Shown piece after piece: positions 61,847-64,000 of a DNA stretch of 64,000 nt. Position 1 is the first letter of the stretch. Every line of letters starts with the position of its first letter. The notes beneath the pieces are model-generated. The model was given only the letters and a program-made list of their open reading frames with translations. It made no database searches and was not told the origin of the DNA. The stretch comes from Gloeocapsa sp. PCC 7428. Lineage in GTDB: Bacteria > Cyanobacteriota > Cyanobacteriia > Cyanobacteriales > Chroococcidiopsidaceae. The position numbers and the translations under genes are program-made. The DNA lies in assembly GCF_000317555.1 (NCBI RefSeq), contig NC_019745.1, positions 5,336,001-5,400,000 on the forward strand, read 5' to 3'.

Positions 61847-62887
61847 ATGACAGCGACTAAACCAAATACCAATATGCCACCAGATTTACCCCCGCAAGTG
61901 GCAATGATGCAAATGTTGGGAGGTTTGCGGGTAGCACGATTAATCTACGCCGCTGCTGAATTGGGAATTGCTGACTTATTAGCCGATGGTTCCAAAAGCA
62001 TTGACGAGTTAGCGCAAGCAACAGACACTCACGCACCGTCACTATATCGACTCATGCGATCGCTTGCTAGTGTCGGGATCTTCGCTGAGTACGAGCGTTG
62101 TTTTAGTTTAACGCCTCTTGCTGAGTTCCTGCAAAGTGATACACCCGATTCTGTTCGTGCTGCGGTCAAGTTTTTTGGTCAAGATTGGCACTGGAATGTT
62201 TGGGAAAATCTGCACTACAGCGTCAAAACAGGCAAACCCGCGTTTGAGCATCTCTACGGACAAGGATTATTTGAATATTACCAAGATCCCGAAGTTGCGC
62301 GCGTTTCAAGCGAGTCTAAAGCAAGTATTTCACAACGTGCAGCGCAGTCACTCCTGGCAAATTATGACTTTTCGTCGATGCACAAGGTGGTGGACATTGG
62401 GATTTATGCAAGCGCTAGCACAATTATTGCACTTTTGCAAGCACATCCCACAATGCAAGGAGTACTTTTTGATTTTCCCTCGGCGATCGCGGCGGCGACT
62501 CCAGCAATTGAATCCGCCCAAATTGGCGATCGCGCTCGACTTGTTGCAGGGAATTGTTTAGATTCAGTACCCAGTGATGGTGATGCGTACATTTTGATGT
62601 TTGTCGTTCACAACTGGGACGACGATCGCGCGGTGAAACTGCTAAAAAACTGTCGCGAGGCGATGATAGCCGACGGCAAACTTTTAATCGTAGAAATGAT
62701 TATGCCTCCTGGTAATGCGCCGTTTGTTGGTAAGTTAATCGACTTAGAGTCGTTACTCACAACTCCTGGCGGTTACGAACGTAGCGAAGCGCAATACCGA
62801 TCGCTCTTAGAAGCCGCTGGCTTTAAAGTAACACGCATTATCCCGACACAAACTGCCAATAGCATCATCGAAGCTGTACGCGCTTAA
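61847..62887 (+). CDS. COMT-type methyltransferase 3 with degenerate SAM motif
   Basis: 346 residues, paralogue of the two previous enzymes: MLGGLRVARLIYAAAELGIA, HAPSLYRLMRSLASVGIFAE, GDAYILMFVVHNWDDDRAVK, LLIVEMIMPPGNAPFVGKLI. Motif I, GxGxG in active enzymes, reads KVVDIGIYASASTIIALLQA, so the glycine-rich loop is lost although His in VVHNWDDD is kept. It may bind SAM differently, use SAM without methyl transfer, or be inactive. It begins 16 bases after the second methyltransferase and is followed 18 bases later by the P450. Confidence 0.85.
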   Translation: MTATKPNTNMPPDLPPQVAMMQMLGGLRVARLIYAAAELGIADLLADGSKSIDELAQATDTHAPSLYRLMRSLASVGIFAEYERCFSLTPLAEFLQSDTPDSVRAAVKFFGQDWHWNVWENLHYSVKTGKPAFEHLYGQGLFEYYQDPEVARVSSESKASISQRAAQSLLANYDFSSMHKVVDIGIYASASTIIALLQAHPTMQGVLFDFPSAIAAATPAIESAQIGDRARLVAGNCLDSVPSDGDAYILMFVVHNWDDDRAVKLLKNCREAMIADGKLLIVEMIMPPGNAPFVGKLIDLESLLTTPGGYERSEAQYRSLLEAAGFKVTRIIPTQTANSIIEAVRA

Positions 62888-62905
62888 ATCAAGGAGCTAT
62901 TTTTA

Positions 62906-64000
62906 ATGGTTGTTCAAACAAAACCAGCATCGCAATTTCAATCGGCAGAGGAGATGCCTGGTAGCTTTGGTAAGCTATTTGGAGGTGAGACAAAAGAGCT
63001 ATTTCGAGACGAAGAACTTTTTTACTGGGAACACTTTCAGCGTTACGGTTCAGTTTTTAAATCGCGAATCTTTGGCAAAAATTTTGCCTTTTTAATTGGT
63101 CCTGATGCTAATCGCTTAGTGTTAGGAGAGAAAGCCGATCATCTCTCTGCGCGGTTAGGTTGGATTTTTTTAGAACCTATTTTTGGTAAAGGTTTACTCT
63201 TACAAGATGGTGCAGAACATCAAGCAACGCGCCGCTTAATGTATCCTGCAATGCACGGGCGATCGCTGACAAATTACTTTGATACGATCCAAGAAATTGT
63301 AGACAAATTTTTTGCAGATTGGACAGCAGGAAAGACGATTTCCCTCATAGAGGAGTTTACCAATCTTTCAACAACAATTGCAATTCGCTTGATTTTGGGA
63401 ACGGAAACTGATAGTGAATTTGCCGAAGCAACGCAGTATTTTTTAGCAATGCTCACTGGGCGACGCGCAAAGCTCAAAATTGATATTCCCCAAACTTTAT
63501 ATGGGCGATCGCAGCAAGCAAGGCGAAACTTACAAGCTTTTTTACGCCGCAAAATTGCCCAACGCAAACAACAAGGCTCATTACAAGAGTCCCGCGACTT
63601 TTTAGGATTGCTACTCGCGGCTGTTGATGAAAATGGCAACTCGCTCAGTGAATCAGATATCATTGACCAACTGCTGATGGTACTCTTTGCAGGACATGAA
63701 AATCCAGCGGTACTCCTTTCGTGGTTAATGTTTGAATTGGTAGCGCATCCAGAATGGCGCGATCGCCTCCGCAACGAATACGCCCAAGTCGTCGGAAATG
63801 AACCCCTAAACTTATCGCATCTCAAACAACTTCCTCTAACCAGTTACGCGCTAAAAGAGGTAGAACGCCTATATCCTCCTGTACAAAATATCTCGCGTGG
63901 CGTTGTCAAAGATATTCATTACGCAGGCTACTGCATCCCCGCAGGCTGGTACGTCGATATTTCCCCACTACTAACGCATCGTCTTCCAGAAATCTACACC
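62906..64000 (+). CDS. Cytochrome P450, CYP120-like, partial at window edge
   Basis: 365 codons are visible from ATG 62906 (AAGGAG upstream) to the right edge; the haem-binding Cys region lies outside. Visible motifs: FKSRIFGKNFAFLIGPDANR, HQATRRLMYPAMHGRSL (C-helix), I-helix VLFAGHENPAVLLSW (AGHEN where AGxET is usual), K-helix EVERLYPPV (ExxR) and HYAGYCIPAGWYVDI. The similarity is to CYP120 of cyanobacteria, one of which hydroxylates retinoic acid. Asn where most P450s have acid-alcohol Thr after the Glu is unusual. In this context it could hydroxylate or couple an aromatic compound. Confidence 0.85.
   Translation, partial: MVVQTKPASQFQSAEEMPGSFGKLFGGETKELFRDEELFYWEHFQRYGSVFKSRIFGKNFAFLIGPDANRLVLGEKADHLSARLGWIFLEPIFGKGLLLQDGAEHQATRRLMYPAMHGRSLTNYFDTIQEIVDKFFADWTAGKTISLIEEFTNLSTTIAIRLILGTETDSEFAEATQYFLAMLTGRRAKLKIDIPQTLYGRSQQARRNLQAFLRRKIAQRKQQGSLQESRDFLGLLLAAVDENGNSLSESDIIDQLLMVLFAGHENPAVLLSWLMFELVAHPEWRDRLRNEYAQVVGNEPLNLSHLKQLPLTSYALKEVERLYPPVQNISRGVVKDIHYAGYCIPAGWYVDISPLLTHRLPEIYT

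Overview
The window comes from a cyanobacterium. The octamer GCGATCGC (HIP1) occurs throughout both coding and intergenic DNA, for example at 612-619 and 633-640. The gene set is also cyanobacterial: a CP12-like protein, a devBCA-type exporter, an alternative respiratory terminal oxidase, a DUF1400 hydrolase and a CYP120-like P450. A unicellular Gloeocapsa/Chroococcidiopsis-type host is my inference only. I found no rRNA, tRNA, CRISPR array or intact insertion sequence.

Layout. 1-2.5 kb: edge of a partial gene, an EamA transporter and a decayed remnant of a large N6-adenine DNA methylase. 2.4-8.5 kb: a six-gene minus-strand operon, two DUF2231 membrane proteins followed by ctaC-ctaD-ctaE and a GMC oxidoreductase. 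Subunit II lacks the CuA ligands, so this is an ARTO-type oxidase. 9-12.8 kb: CP12-like protein, a MITE-like element, two alpha/beta hydrolases and a small membrane protein. 13-21 kb: plus-strand genes for a TPR protein, an NMT1/ThiY-type ABC importer, a FAD-linked oxidase, RtcA, a 2'-5' RNA ligase-like protein, a creatininase-like amidohydrolase and a 2TM protein. 20.9-30.6 kb: an eight-gene minus-strand exopolysaccharide operon (GT26, Wzz-like, Wzy-like, GT4, GT2, GT61, GT2, flippase).

30.8-42.1 kb is the most striking part: a tightly packed minus-strand operon for a type II (dissociated, aromatic) polyketide synthase. It encodes KS-alpha, KS-beta/chain-length factor, ACP, a dedicated holo-ACP synthase, a benzoate-CoA-ligase-like enzyme, a cupin, a CMD-fold protein, a metal-dependent cyclase-family protein, a SRPBCC aromatase/cyclase, a salicylate-synthase-like chorismate enzyme, an alpha/beta hydrolase and, after a gap, a ketopantoate-reductase-like enzyme. 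The combination suggests chorismate -> salicylate -> salicyl-CoA/ACP as starter unit for an aromatic polyketide. An MTHFR-family gene lies just upstream on the same strand.

42.1-47.7 kb: an AT-rich kilobase, then a plus-strand HTH-NACHT ATPase, a TPR protein and a membrane-anchored pentapeptide-repeat protein (candidate defence or signalling operon), facing a YjdF-family gene. 48.1-51.3 kb: tandem, recently duplicated GT2 genes plus a GH5 hydrolase. 51.5-54.6 kb: a repeat-rich surface protein and a ferric-reductase-like flavocytochrome with a small membrane protein. 55-58.2 kb: devBCA. 58.6-64 kb: a stand-alone C-terminal fragment of a type ISP/IIG methylase, then three COMT-type methyltransferases, an ABM monooxygenase and a P450 that runs off the window. 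These last genes form a tailoring cassette of the kind used on aromatic polyketides, although it is 18 kb from the PKS operon.
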